In this document: piece by piece, positions 36,539-45,272 of the stretch | Numbering within the stretch: position 1 is the stretch's first letter | Layout: each line of letters begins with the position of its first letter | Assembly (NCBI GenBank): GCA_900472175.1 | Contig: UCHD01000004.1 | Coordinates: 712,726-776,725 of the forward strand | Origin: Hyphomicrobiales bacterium | Lineage (GTDB): Bacteria; Pseudomonadota; Alphaproteobacteria; Rhizobiales; Rhizobiaceae | Direction: 5' to 3' | Length of the DNA: 64,000 nt | Program-made: the position numbers and the translations under genes | Notes under the pieces: model-generated | Told to the model about the DNA's origin: nothing | The model's database searches: none | The model's input: the letters and a program-made list of their open reading frames with translations, nothing else

Positions 36539-37867
36539 ATGACGAAAAGACGCGCCCTGACGGACGACTACGTCAACAACCTGCAACGACCGCCCAAGGG
36601 CGGGCGCTACGAAATCCCCGACCCAGGCGCCCCCCGGCTGTGGCTGCGAGTCGGCCGAACGAACATCGTGTTCGTGGTCATCGCGCGCCTGGGAGGGGCG
36701 AGCAACGCCACCCGCCTGCAGCTCGGCACCTATGATGAGATGAGCCTGGACGAGGCCAGAGCCGAGGCCAAAAGGCTCAACGCCATCATCGACCTCGGCC
36801 TCGACCCAAGGGAGGAGGACCGGCGGAACGCGTTGGAGGAGGAGCGGGCCGCGGTGGAAAGCGCGATGCTGGCGCAGGCGACGTTCGAGGAGGCGTTCGA
36901 GAAGTATCTCGCCTACATGCCGGGGCGTGAACACAACCGCAGCGCCATGAAGCAGATTCCGGGGTTGCGCAGAGAGCTTCTCGACCCGGAGCGGAACCCG
37001 TGGATGAAGACGCCGCTGTCGAAGGTCAAGGCCAAGGAGGTGGCGAAGCTGATCGCCGCGGTGAGGGATCGTCCCGCCCCGACGTCGGCATATAATCTCT
37101 ACCGCGACGTGAAGACCTTCTTCAATTGGGCGTTCGCAGCCGAGCGCCGTGACGACTACGATCTCGAGACCAACATCATGGACGGTCTTCCCGCGAAGGA
37201 CCTGAGGCTCCGGCCAAGGAAACGGAAGCGCTTTCTGACCGAAGACGAGGTGGGGGCCTACGTCAGAGCGGCTGCGGCGACGCCCTACCCCTACGGCCCT
37301 TTCTTCACTCTAATGATCCTGACCGGCCAAAGAGAGAACGAGGTCGCCGGCATGCGCCGGTCCGAAATCGATATCGGCGGGCGGTTGTGGACCATCCCCG
37401 AATGGCGGTACAAAACGGGCCGAATACACCTCGTGCCGCTCACCGACCTAATAGCGGAGGTGCTCGCAGCGTTGCTGCGGGCTCTTCCGCACGGACACGG
37501 CGACTGCCTGTTCAGCATCGACCACGGCCAGACGCCGATCAAGGATTTCAGCAAGCCGGTCCTGACGTTCCGAAAGAAGGTGGTTTCGGAACTGCGCGAG
37601 GCGAACCCCGGCGCCGTGATGGCCTCCTGGGAGCTGGAAGACACCCGCCGTACGGTGCGCACGCACCTCGCGCGGTTGAAGGTGGCACGCGAGGTCGGAC
37701 GGGCCCTCCTCGGCCACGCGAAGGAAAACCTGGACGCCGTCTACGATCAGTACGAGTATCTGGAAGAGCGCCATGATGCTTTGACACTCTGGGGGAGTGC
37801 GATCCTGCCCGCCGCGGCCGCCAAAAAGCAACACGGGAACGACCGAAGCCGGGCACGCGGCCGATGA
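36539..37867 (+). CDS. int: Tyrosine-type site-specific recombinase/integrase
   Basis: The 442-aa integrase has an N-terminal arm-binding domain (residues 1-95, GRYEIPDPGAPRLWLRVG), a core-binding domain (about 110-215) and a catalytic domain. Catalytic residues visible: R265 in LTGQRENEVAG, R370 in LEDTRRTVRT, H393 in LLGHAKEN and Y402 in DAVYDQYEY. The first His of the usual H-x2-R box is Glu (E367). GGAGGAACCC precedes the ATG. It lies next to the tRNA-Arg fragment and should excise or integrate the island. The stop overlaps the next gene by 4 bp. Confidence 0.9.
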   Translation: MTKRRALTDDYVNNLQRPPKGGRYEIPDPGAPRLWLRVGRTNIVFVVIARLGGASNATRLQLGTYDEMSLDEARAEAKRLNAIIDLGLDPREEDRRNALEEERAAVESAMLAQATFEEAFEKYLAYMPGREHNRSAMKQIPGLRRELLDPERNPWMKTPLSKVKAKEVAKLIAAVRDRPAPTSAYNLYRDVKTFFNWAFAAERRDDYDLETNIMDGLPAKDLRLRPRKRKRFLTEDEVGAYVRAAAATPYPYGPFFTLMILTGQRENEVAGMRRSEIDIGGRLWTIPEWRYKTGRIHLVPLTDLIAEVLAALLRALPHGHGDCLFSIDHGQTPIKDFSKPVLTFRKKVVSELREANPGAVMASWELEDTRRTVRTHLARLKVAREVGRALLGHAKENLDAVYDQYEYLEERHDALTLWGSAILPAAAAKKQHGNDRSRARGR

Positions 37868-38799
37868 CCCGCGAGGAGCTGCACCGGCTGGTGTGGTCGG
37901 CGCCCGCTACGAAGATCGCGAAACGACTGTCCGTTTCAGATTCCTACCTGAACCGGGTGTGCGACATTCTTGCGGTGCCCCGACCGCCCCGCGGCTACTG
38001 GAGGAAGCGAGAGGTGGGTCTCGCCCCACCTGTCGTCCCGCTTCCGGACGCGCCTTCCGGCACGCCGCGCGAATGGATCAAGGGACCGCGACATCCGGCC
38101 GCGCGCGCGGTGTTCCGGTCGAGAGCTTCGGATATCGACATTCCGGCTCTGCTAGACCGCGCGGCGAGGCGTTTCGCCGCCGCCGGTCCCGACGGCGGCG
38201 GGCGTTATCTGCGTCCGCGCTGCCGGGACCTGCTCGACCTGTCAACGACCCGCCCCTGCCTCGACAAGTGCCTGAGCTTCGCTCGCGACCTTTTCGCGAC
38301 GCTGTCGGAGCGCGGGCACCAGGTCAGAATCGCGCCGCCGTTCGAAGTGTTCCTACGGGCGCAGATCGATCCACGGGAGAACGACGCCGCGCCTTTCTTC
38401 GCGCCGGCCTTCGGGGCCGCCTGGCGGCCGATGCGACCGACCGTGACCTATGTCGGCCAGACGCCGATCGGCCTGGCGGTCGTCGAGACCTGCGAGCATC
38501 TTTCTATGCACTATGTCGGGTCCGGGCGGTTCGTGAGCGAGACGGAGTATGCCCGCCTGTCTCCGGAGGAGCGCGCCGGCCACACATGGAGGCGCAAGAT
38601 GCATGTTCCGTCGGGGCGCCTCAGGCTCATCGCCTACTCGCCGGTCTTCGGCATCGGATGGTCGAGGAACTGGACTGAAACGGTCGGCCGGCCGCTGGAG
38701 CTTCGCGTCCCCGGCATCGTCGCGGAACTGGAAGCGGCCGCGCAGCAGCTTGATCGAGAGCCGGCCACGCCCCCGCTCGACGCGGACGGCGGCGGCTAG
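37864..38799 (+). CDS. Hypothetical mobile-element protein with N-terminal HTH
   Basis: The 311-aa protein starts MTREELHRLVWSAPATKIAKRLSVSDSYLNRVCDILAVP and PPRGYWRKR, a pattern I know from uncharacterised proteins on mobile elements. It reads as an HTH (KIAKRLSVSDSYLNRVC) followed by a conserved P-x-P-x2-GYW-x-K. The remaining about 250 residues have no motif I recognise. It is translationally coupled to the integrase (ATGA overlap), so an accessory role in recombination or its control is a reasonable guess only. Confidence 0.65.
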   Translation: MTREELHRLVWSAPATKIAKRLSVSDSYLNRVCDILAVPRPPRGYWRKREVGLAPPVVPLPDAPSGTPREWIKGPRHPAARAVFRSRASDIDIPALLDRAARRFAAAGPDGGGRYLRPRCRDLLDLSTTRPCLDKCLSFARDLFATLSERGHQVRIAPPFEVFLRAQIDPRENDAAPFFAPAFGAAWRPMRPTVTYVGQTPIGLAVVETCEHLSMHYVGSGRFVSETEYARLSPEERAGHTWRRKMHVPSGRLRLIAYSPVFGIGWSRNWTETVGRPLELRVPGIVAELEAAAQQLDREPATPPLDADGGG

Positions 38800-39172
38800 C
38801 GAGCGGCCCTCGCGCCGCCCTCCGGCGTCTCGCCTTCCATGCGCTTGCGGGCGCCGTGCGGATCGGGGGATCGGACGCCACTGCGGAGTTTGACTTGCGG
38901 CAGTGAAAGGATTCGCGCGACCATCCAGGCGTGGGATGCGCCGGGCCGGCAGGAGCGGCCCCGTCGCCATTCCTCGCGGCAGCGACAGCCTCCCGGCGTC
39001 ACAGTCTCGATTTCCCGTCGTAGCTATTTGAAGGCAGGGACTGCGTTCACGCGACCGCGTGCAAGGTCTCGCGCCGCAGTAAAAAATGTTGACAACGTCG
39101 CATGCCTTAGACATTTTGCTCACATGGTGATCATTTTGATCGCGAGTCGAAACAAGCAAGAGGCTTTGCACC
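38800..39172. promoter_or_regulatory. Leader region of the DUF6634/protease module with XRE-like operator
   Basis: The 373 bp have no supported ORF. At 39087-39095 is TGTTGACAA, within ATGTTGACAACGT, which contains the inverted repeat GTTG-A-CAAC and shares its 9-bp core with the XRE operators at 43243-43270. It includes TTGACA (39089-39094), which may serve as -35. It lies 78-86 bp before the start of the first DUF6634-like gene. I infer joint control by the XRE protein. Confidence 0.4.
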
Positions 39173-39558
39173 ATGCTCCGATATGGCGAGATCGATTTCA
39201 ATTCGTCCCTGCGAGCGATCGTCAGACGCGCCGACGCGTCGCACCGGCTTGCGCGTGACCTTCGCCAGGTCGCGGACCTGCGCTCTCATCCCCGCCTCGA
39301 CCAGCGGACCTTGCCATCGTCGACATGTGGTTCGTCGACAAGTGCATGCTTCCGACTCTCGTCGGCAACATCCGCCAGCCCGACGGCTGCCGCGACGACC
39401 AACCAAAGCCGGGCCGCCTGGAATTCACGGCGCCGCTTCACCTTCTTTCCGTCCAGGGCAGCCTGGCCCGCTCGGCGGACCGCTGGTACTGGCTCGGCAC
39501 TCCGTCCCCCGTCGCAGAGGATTCGCTCGCGCGCTGGGATACGGCGGGCGGGCGTTGA
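39173..39558 (+). pseudogene. Frameshifted DUF6634-like gene
   Basis: The first part (MLRYGEIDFNSSLRAIVRRADAS..., from ATG 39173) continues in another frame after about 39304. One missing base in CAG-CGGACC would restore ...RLDQADLAIVDMWFVDKCMLPTLVGNIRQPDG..., which ends PLHLLSVQGSLARSADRWYWLGTPS and stops at 39558. The joined product (about 128 aa) aligns with the intact neighbour at 39833: both have a Leu/Asp-rich helical start, an LDQ segment, P-x-L-x-G and a terminal RWY-x-LG-x-P. It is either a true pseudogene or a base-call error. Confidence 0.6.
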
Positions 39559-39832
39559 AATGACCGCTTCTGCACCGAGAGGTCGCGGTGCGGCCAACCT
39601 TGCAAGGATTCAACGGGATCCGGAAGGTCTTGGTACAGTCGCCCGGTCCGGGCAAACCCGGCACCGTGCCACGCGCGAGGTCGTCCGAGCGAACAATGAA
39701 GAGCGCCGCGTCTTCACCAAAGCCAAAGCCGTAGCGACGATGTGTTCAAGAAACGCAGGCGCCGGCCGGCGCTATCTGCCGCCAATTCGAATCCTTTGCC
39801 AACCGATCCGACCCTTTAAGGAAATACGGACC

Positions 39833-40141
39833 ATGCAAACCCGCATCACCGAGGAAATCAGGCGTCTGAAGAAGTTGGTCGCCGACCTCGAACGGCTGGA
39901 GGCCGGTACCATCGAGTCGCCAGCGCTGATGGCAGCGCCCTGCCTGGATCAATGGATACACTCTTCGCGAAAAGTGCCGTGTCTGGAAGGCGTCGTCGAA
40001 GGGCATCCATCGCTACCCGACGGGCACCAGATTGCCACCAGCGAGGTCTACGCGCACCTCTACGCCGATGACGAACACTTCGTCCGCACGCTCAGCCGCT
40101 GGTATCGACTCGGCAATCCCAGACAGAGGGCGACGTCATGA
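39833..40141 (+). CDS. DUF6634-like small protein, 102 aa
   Basis: The protein has a helical N-terminus (MQTRITEEIRRLKKLVADLERLEAG), a middle LMAAPCLDQWIHSSRKVPCLEGVVEGHPSL and a C-terminal end VRTLSRWYRLGNPR, which match what I remember of DUF6634 proteins of Rhizobiales plasmids and islands. Function is unknown. AAGGAA lies 10 bases upstream of the ATG. The stop codon overlaps the AAA+/M41 protease start (ATGA), so the two proteins are made together and may interact. Confidence 0.65.
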   Translation: MQTRITEEIRRLKKLVADLERLEAGTIESPALMAAPCLDQWIHSSRKVPCLEGVVEGHPSLPDGHQIATSEVYAHLYADDEHFVRTLSRWYRLGNPRQRATS

Positions 40142-41982
40142 AACATCGAATGACCTCGGGAGCTTTCAAACAGGTGAGAAGGCGGCCCGGTTCCATGCTT
40201 GCGTATTTCCTCCTTCGGCGGGCACTGAAGCCGACCCGTCAGTTCCGAGGAGACGTCGGCGGGCTGTTGATCGTCATTGTTGACAAGCTTTGGTTCCCCC
40301 GTTTCGAACGCGCAGCCGAACTCCTGTTCTCCGGGCAGGCACGCGCGTTTTTCAACGCGGACACATCGATGCATCGGGTGGTGTCGAAGGCGTACGGTTC
40401 GAAGACGAAACTAGACCTCGATGTATTGTCTTATAATGCGCAGACGATCTTGCTGACCGACAACATCGAGGCGATCCCGCGCTCCATCCGGATGGCGGCC
40501 GACGCCACGGCGACCGCCGAGAAGCCCACCGTCCGGCTGTTGAATGCAGTCAGGAAGCTGGCGGGCAGACCTTGCCTTGACGATAGGACGGCAGCGGCCG
40601 TGGCCAGTCAAGACTGGGACGTTATCGAGGCGCTGCTCTGCCGGCACTCGCTTGCTGACATAACCTTCGACACCCGTCGTTCGACAGAGGATTCGGAGGC
40701 TTCCGAAGGACCTCGTCTCAGCCAGTTGCCCGGTTTCGAGCCAGCTCGGGAATGGGCGTCCAAACTTGCGACTGACCTGTCGTCATGGAGAGACAAGACG
40801 CTCGCGTGGTCGGCTTTGGACAGGGGCGCCCTTATCGTTGGTCCGCCCGGCGTCGGAAAGACCATGTTCGCCAAAGCGCTGGCCGCGGAGCTCGGCGTCA
40901 CGTTGATCGCGACGTCTGCCGGACGGTGGCAATCCGCCGGGGACGGATACCTTGGGAGCATGCTTCGCGCAATGCGTGAATCCTTTGACGAGGCACGGTC
41001 GAAATCTGCCGCGTTGCTGTTTATCGACGAGCTGGACTCGATCGGAAACCGCGAGCACCGGAGCAGCCGATACGCCTACTATGAGAGTCAGGTCGTCAAT
41101 TCGTTTCTCGAACTTACCGGCACAGCGGCCGACTGGCCCGGTGTAATTTTGCTCGCGGCCACCAACCGACCAGAGGACATAGAGCCGGCGATCCTAAGAT
41201 CAGGACGTTTCGAAGAGCACATCCAACTCGGTCTTCCTGCGCCAGAAGAGCGAGCCGCCATCCTTTCCTACCACCTCGGCGGACTGATGCCGGATTTGCT
41301 GTCGCCGCTGACGGATCAGCTCGAAGACGCCTCGCCGGCCGATCTCGAAAGGTTGGCGCGGGCAGCGAAACGGCGGGCGCGCGCGAACGGCCGGGACATC
41401 GAAATCGCCGACGTTGAATCCAGCATGCCGCCTTTACACAAACTCGATTACCCGTCGCTCCAGCGCATCGCGACGCATGAATGTGGGCACGCGATGATCG
41501 CGCTGACATCGGAGTTTGTGGACGTGGTGACCGTCAAAATCAACGACACTATCCTCGAAGGAAGTTTTCAGTCGGGTGGCCGCATGACGGGCGATATGAA
41601 GGACCATGTTCTGCCGACCGAGAAGTTTCTCCGGGCAAGGATTCGGACAGCGCTGGCGGGCATGGCGGCCGAAGACGTCGTTCTGGGGAATCGGTCGGTC
41701 GGGGGCTCGGCAACCCTTGGCTCGGACCTTGATGAGGCGACGCGGATCGCGACATGCATGATCGTGAGCTACGGGATGGGAGACAGTCCGCGCTTCGAAA
41801 TCGACTACCGTCGTGTAACCGAATCCTATCGGCCTCCGCCTCATCTCCGTTCTGAGATCGATCGCATCCTTCGGGAAGAGTGGGACAGTGCGAAGGACAT
41901 TCTGAGCAAACACAAGGACCGGCTGATTTTTCTGGCAGAGAAGCTGGTCTCCGAGCGGATGATGCGGATCTCTGCGACTTGA
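40138..41982 (+). CDS. Soluble FtsH-like AAA+ ATPase with M41 zinc-protease domain
   Basis: The 614-aa protein has: a unique N-terminal region (1-195) without the two membrane helices of FtsH; an AAA+ domain (about 196-380) with Walker A GPPGVGKT (235-242), Walker B LLFIDELD (293-300), sensor-1 AATNRPEDIEP and arginine-finger region RSGRFE; and an M41 protease domain with HECGH (447-451) and a third zinc ligand in LGSDLDEATR (D530 or D532). All ATPase and protease residues seem intact. The usual FtsH pore loop (FVG) is replaced by GDGYLG. It is coupled to a DUF6634-like protein. I infer a specialised protease of the island. Confidence 0.85.
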   Translation: MKHRMTSGAFKQVRRRPGSMLAYFLLRRALKPTRQFRGDVGGLLIVIVDKLWFPRFERAAELLFSGQARAFFNADTSMHRVVSKAYGSKTKLDLDVLSYNAQTILLTDNIEAIPRSIRMAADATATAEKPTVRLLNAVRKLAGRPCLDDRTAAAVASQDWDVIEALLCRHSLADITFDTRRSTEDSEASEGPRLSQLPGFEPAREWASKLATDLSSWRDKTLAWSALDRGALIVGPPGVGKTMFAKALAAELGVTLIATSAGRWQSAGDGYLGSMLRAMRESFDEARSKSAALLFIDELDSIGNREHRSSRYAYYESQVVNSFLELTGTAADWPGVILLAATNRPEDIEPAILRSGRFEEHIQLGLPAPEERAAILSYHLGGLMPDLLSPLTDQLEDASPADLERLARAAKRRARANGRDIEIADVESSMPPLHKLDYPSLQRIATHECGHAMIALTSEFVDVVTVKINDTILEGSFQSGGRMTGDMKDHVLPTEKFLRARIRTALAGMAAEDVVLGNRSVGGSATLGSDLDEATRIATCMIVSYGMGDSPRFEIDYRRVTESYRPPPHLRSEIDRILREEWDSAKDILSKHKDRLIFLAEKLVSERMMRISAT

Positions 41983-42200
41983 AAGGGTGGGACACAGGTG
42001 GTCGCGTGCTCAGCCTGCACATGCTTCTGACATCGTCCGGCAATGGCGCTCCTGCTGGTCCAGCCGCGGTTGCTTCGACCGGATCGACCCCGGACGCTTG
42101 GTCGGTGGATCGGCCTGAAATGGCTGGCGCGCCCGTTCGAACGACAAGGACTCGACAGGCTTCAATCCTCTTGCAAATCGATGACAGGGAGAAGGCGGAG

Positions 42201-42674
42201 ATGGACAGGATTGCCGAACTGGCGGACAGATATCCGCACCTCGCATTCGGGAACCTAAGGTTCGGCATCGAGTGCGGATACGGCTGGGCCGACATCATCG
42301 ACACCTTTCTCGCCACTGCCGAAGTGGTGACCGCCGCCGCAGGCGGGGCCCTTCAGTTGCTCCAGATCAAGGAAAAGATGGGAGGCCTGAGGATCTACTA
42401 CCGACTGGCCGATAGCCCGCAAAGAAACTGGATAGGCATTGACAAGGCATATTACCTGGCCGAGGCACGTTCATTCCACATCTGCGAGCGTTGTGGGAGC
42501 CGCGGCCTCCTGACGTACAATGGCATGCTGTATGCTACCCTTTGTGCCGAGCACGCCGCCGAGCTTGAATCGAAGCCGATCTTTCCAGGAGCAAGTATGA
42601 ACATCGTCGTCGGCAGTGCCTTGGTTCCTTACGATCCCTACGTTGATCCATTCATGGCGACGAGATTGGAATGA
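42201..42674 (+). CDS. Small protein with C-terminal CxxC...CxxH zinc finger, 157 aa
   Basis: The product begins MDRIAELADRYPHLAFGNLRFGIECGYGWADIIDTF, continues LQIKEKMGGLRIYYRLAD and then has C95-x2-C98 and C115-x2-H118 in HICERCGSRG...YATLCAEH. The order 'ECG-GW', 'QIKEK-GGLRxY', 'CExCG', 'TLCxxH' is one I know from phage and mobile-element hypothetical proteins. ATG 42201 is chosen with GGGAGAAGGCGGAG upstream; an in-frame start near 42021 would add a low-complexity stretch. It lies 218 bp after the protease gene, probably in the same transcript. Confidence 0.65.
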   Translation: MDRIAELADRYPHLAFGNLRFGIECGYGWADIIDTFLATAEVVTAAAGGALQLLQIKEKMGGLRIYYRLADSPQRNWIGIDKAYYLAEARSFHICERCGSRGLLTYNGMLYATLCAEHAAELESKPIFPGASMNIVVGSALVPYDPYVDPFMATRLE

Positions 42675-42911
42675 CGGCGTCGCGCAAGGACGGCAGGCGA
42701 CGACATCGCTGACCGACTGAAGCGCGGCGACCACAGAACGAGATCCGTCGTCTGGAATCGCATCACTTCGCGCATTGTGAGGGACGCCGTGTTTCAATAG
42801 GCAGGTTCCCGGCCAAATCCGCCAGGTAGACGCGGCAGGAGATGTCGGTTGTCTCAATCGTCACTGGAAATTCCGCCCATCACTAAGGACTCGAAGCCGC
42901 CCTGACGCCAG

Positions 42912-43214
42912 CTAGGCCGGCAAACCCTGCTTTTTCGACGATAACGAAGATTGACCGACAGGGCGCCGTCCCGAACGCCGCATGGCCACCCCTGGGCCAT
43001 GCTCGGGACCTCCGTCAAAGAAAACGACGCCGCCGGATTCAAGCGCGCCCCGAACCTTCTCAATGGCGTCGACAAGGACGTTCGGTTCACATTTCTCCAA
43101 CCGCACGACGATCTGCCTGCTGACGCCGGCTAACCCGGCCAACTCTTCTTGGCTCAGCCCCAGCAGGGCGCGGCCCGCCCGCAGCGAGATCATTATTTCT
43201 GTGGTCGAATCCAT
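42912..43214 (-). CDS. XRE-family helix-turn-helix repressor, 100 aa
   Basis: The HTH (about residues 8-62) is clear: SLRAGRALLGLSQEELAGLAGVSRQIVVRLEKCEPN. It then has AIEKVRGALESGGVVFFDGG, typical of short XRE regulators with a 'GVxF' end. It is convergent with the protease module. Two tandem operator-like repeats lie 29-56 bp upstream of its start, and a similar core lies before the DUF6634 genes. I infer autoregulation and repression of the module. Confidence 0.8.
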   Translation of the reverse strand: MDSTTEIMISLRAGRALLGLSQEELAGLAGVSRQIVVRLEKCEPNVLVDAIEKVRGALESGGVVFFDGGPEHGPGVAMRRSGRRPVGQSSLSSKKQGLPA

Positions 43215-43242
43215 GGTGTCGAGCAGGCTTTATCTGCGATGC

Positions 43243-43270
43243 ATTGTCAACAATTACTATTGTCAACAAT
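43243..43270 (-). promoter_or_regulatory. Tandem XRE operators
   Basis: The 12-bp inverted repeat ATTGT-CA-ACAAT occurs at 43243-43254 and 43259-43270 (period 16 bp), upstream of the XRE gene. On the minus strand each contains TTGACA, so they overlap the promoter of that gene. The pattern is what an autorepressing XRE protein needs. Confidence 0.65.
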
Positions 43271-43704
43271 TACGGCCAAAGGATTCGCGTGGGGTCTCAT
43301 GTGAGCCTCACACTATTTCGACCAGATCGCTCGCTCTCATGCCACCGCACTCTCCGCTGCCCTAGTCGCGATTGGGCTCGTACCCCCTCGCTGTGAAGCA
43401 CGTCTCATATAGCTGGTGATGTCCGGTTCGGGGCCGGTTGCAGACCGGCGGCTTAACGCGACCGACAAGGTTATAGCGGATATCGCGTGATACTTGATTG
43501 TCCTGCCGTTCTTGAAATAAAGTCCGACTCGGTCGTTCTCGCCAAGTCTCGATGGCGTTAGATCGAACGACAGCTTTCTAGGTTGGCGACGGAGGGATCA
43601 CCGCCGTGATGCAACCACACTTTCTCTGAACGCCGAACGAATTCCAGCCTGATCAATGCCAGCCGAAAGCGAACGCCGCTTACCGTCTGCGGGCCGCGTA
43701 TCCG
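43271..43704. other. Intergenic region between the XRE module and the DUF1254 cluster
   Basis: The 434 bp show no ORF with a good start and ribosome site and no hairpin that I trust. It separates two different cargo blocks and may hold remnants of a lost gene. Confidence 0.45.
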
Positions 43705-45165
43705 CTACGGATTGACCTTTTCCACATCTGGAAGCGCCCACGACTTATCGAAGAACGCTTCGGTCGGACCATAGAACCGGAAATACGCGAACCATCCCTT
43801 TTTGGGGTTCGTCTGCACCCAATTCGTTTCATGCCCCTCGGGAGCTGTTGGGCCGAAATAAACGTCAATTGATCCATCATCGTTTTTCACGATGTCCTCT
43901 TTCCGAGAAGAGATGTCAGGCCGCCCCTGCTCCGTGATGGGCATCTGGCGGGTGGCTTCGTCATAGGCCGTCACCGACCAGAAGCCCGTTGCTGGCGGAT
44001 TTGCAGGAACGTGCAGGCGGTAGTTGTTTTCGCCGGAAAGCCAGGCGTCGTTGGCATCCTTGTAGGAAGCGATATAGCGCTGACCCACTCCAGGCGTCTG
44101 CGTCAGCATCGCTTTGGAAATGACGACAGCCTCATAGAACCAGGCTGCTCGTTCATCGAGCTGATCGTAAGTGTTGGCTTTCTGATCGACGGAGACGACC
44201 AACGCGTGTTTCCAGTTGGTACCCTCCCAGAACGGAGGCTCGACCCGTTTGTCCGTGGTGTTCGCCTTCGCCATGGCCTGGCCGACGACCGCACCGTCCT
44301 CCAGCAATTTCTTCTGCCGCTCGTCGGGTTTGAAGGGTAGTCCCTTTTCGATGCCAAGGAACTTGAGCTGGGCCATAATGAAACGGTCGCGCTCCTCAAC
44401 GGGCTCCCGTTGGATGACTTCGTTCAGGCTGTCCCAATAGGGCATCCCCTCGGGTGGCATCTGGCTCCACTTGAGATCTCCGGCAGCCCGCACCGGCATC
44501 GGCTCGCCGGTGCCTTCCGTCGTCCAGGTGTACGTCTTGATAAGAGGGATCAACTCCGCGATAGCTTTTTCTTTATCGGCATCCAGCAACCGGAAGCCCG
44601 CAAGCACGTCGCGGCTCGTTGATTGCACGACAAAGTAGCCTTTCGCTTCAACCGGTCCGTATCCGGGTGGCAGGATCAGGTATTTGCCGCCCTTGCCCAT
44701 GTCCGGGCCGACGACGCCGAGATCAGCCATCACCCGCTGCCACTGGTCGAGCACCATACCGGCGATAAGGCCAGGTGGGACCACGACGACCATCGGTCCT
44801 GATTCCTTGAGGTCGATAAAGGTCGCAATGTAGGGCGTCGTGTAGTTTGGCGTCAGGATGCCAAGCTTCTCGGCGAAATCGAGATAAGAAAGCATCTCGC
44901 CGCTCTTCGCCTTGAAGACGTTGTAATGCGCCCTGCGCCACTCGTTGAGGCCGACGGCGGGCAGTCCCCAAAGATAAGCCTGGGATGCTCTCTGGAAATC
45001 CATCTCGTCATAGAGCTTGTTCACCGTTTCCTGCGACGGGTAGCCGCTTTGAAACGTGAGCTTTCCGATACGGGTGTCGAGCGTGGTCTCGGTCTCCTGC
45101 GATTGCGCTGGAAAGCCCATGAGAAGTGCGGTGGACAGGGCCAAACCAAAAGCTGTTTTGATCAT
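43705..45165 (-). CDS. Secreted DUF1254/DUF1214 protein, copy 1
   Basis: The 486-aa product has a signal peptide (MIKTAFGLALSTALLMGFPAQSQ), a DUF1254 region (LWGLPAVGLNEWRRAHYNV ... TPNYTTPYIATFIDLKESGPMVVVVPPG) and a C-terminal DUF1214 region (LHVPANPPATGFWSVTAYDEATRQ ... FGPTAPEGHETNWVQTNPKKGWFAYFRFYGP). These beta-rich proteins are periplasmic or exported; the biochemical role is not settled. The ATG at 45165 is chosen with GGAG upstream; ATG 45177 is in frame. It lies 107 bp after the gene at 45273. Confidence 0.85.
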   Translation of the reverse strand: MIKTAFGLALSTALLMGFPAQSQETETTLDTRIGKLTFQSGYPSQETVNKLYDEMDFQRASQAYLWGLPAVGLNEWRRAHYNVFKAKSGEMLSYLDFAEKLGILTPNYTTPYIATFIDLKESGPMVVVVPPGLIAGMVLDQWQRVMADLGVVGPDMGKGGKYLILPPGYGPVEAKGYFVVQSTSRDVLAGFRLLDADKEKAIAELIPLIKTYTWTTEGTGEPMPVRAAGDLKWSQMPPEGMPYWDSLNEVIQREPVEERDRFIMAQLKFLGIEKGLPFKPDERQKKLLEDGAVVGQAMAKANTTDKRVEPPFWEGTNWKHALVVSVDQKANTYDQLDERAAWFYEAVVISKAMLTQTPGVGQRYIASYKDANDAWLSGENNYRLHVPANPPATGFWSVTAYDEATRQMPITEQGRPDISSRKEDIVKNDDGSIDVYFGPTAPEGHETNWVQTNPKKGWFAYFRFYGPTEAFFDKSWALPDVEKVNP

Positions 45166-45272
45166 CACGTTCTCCATTGTTGTGAGGACGAAAGTTTTCC
45201 TCGTCCGAAGCGTCAATGAGTCTTGCTCGGGACTTTCCAAATTAGGCCCTAAACTCATAAACCAAGCGCATC

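Noticed and set aside
39173-40141. A single 322-codon gene covering both DUF6634-like regions
   Set aside because: After about codon 45 the frame gives a low-complexity Ser/Arg/Ala-rich product, while the other frame gives DUF6634-like sequence; only the ends look like protein.
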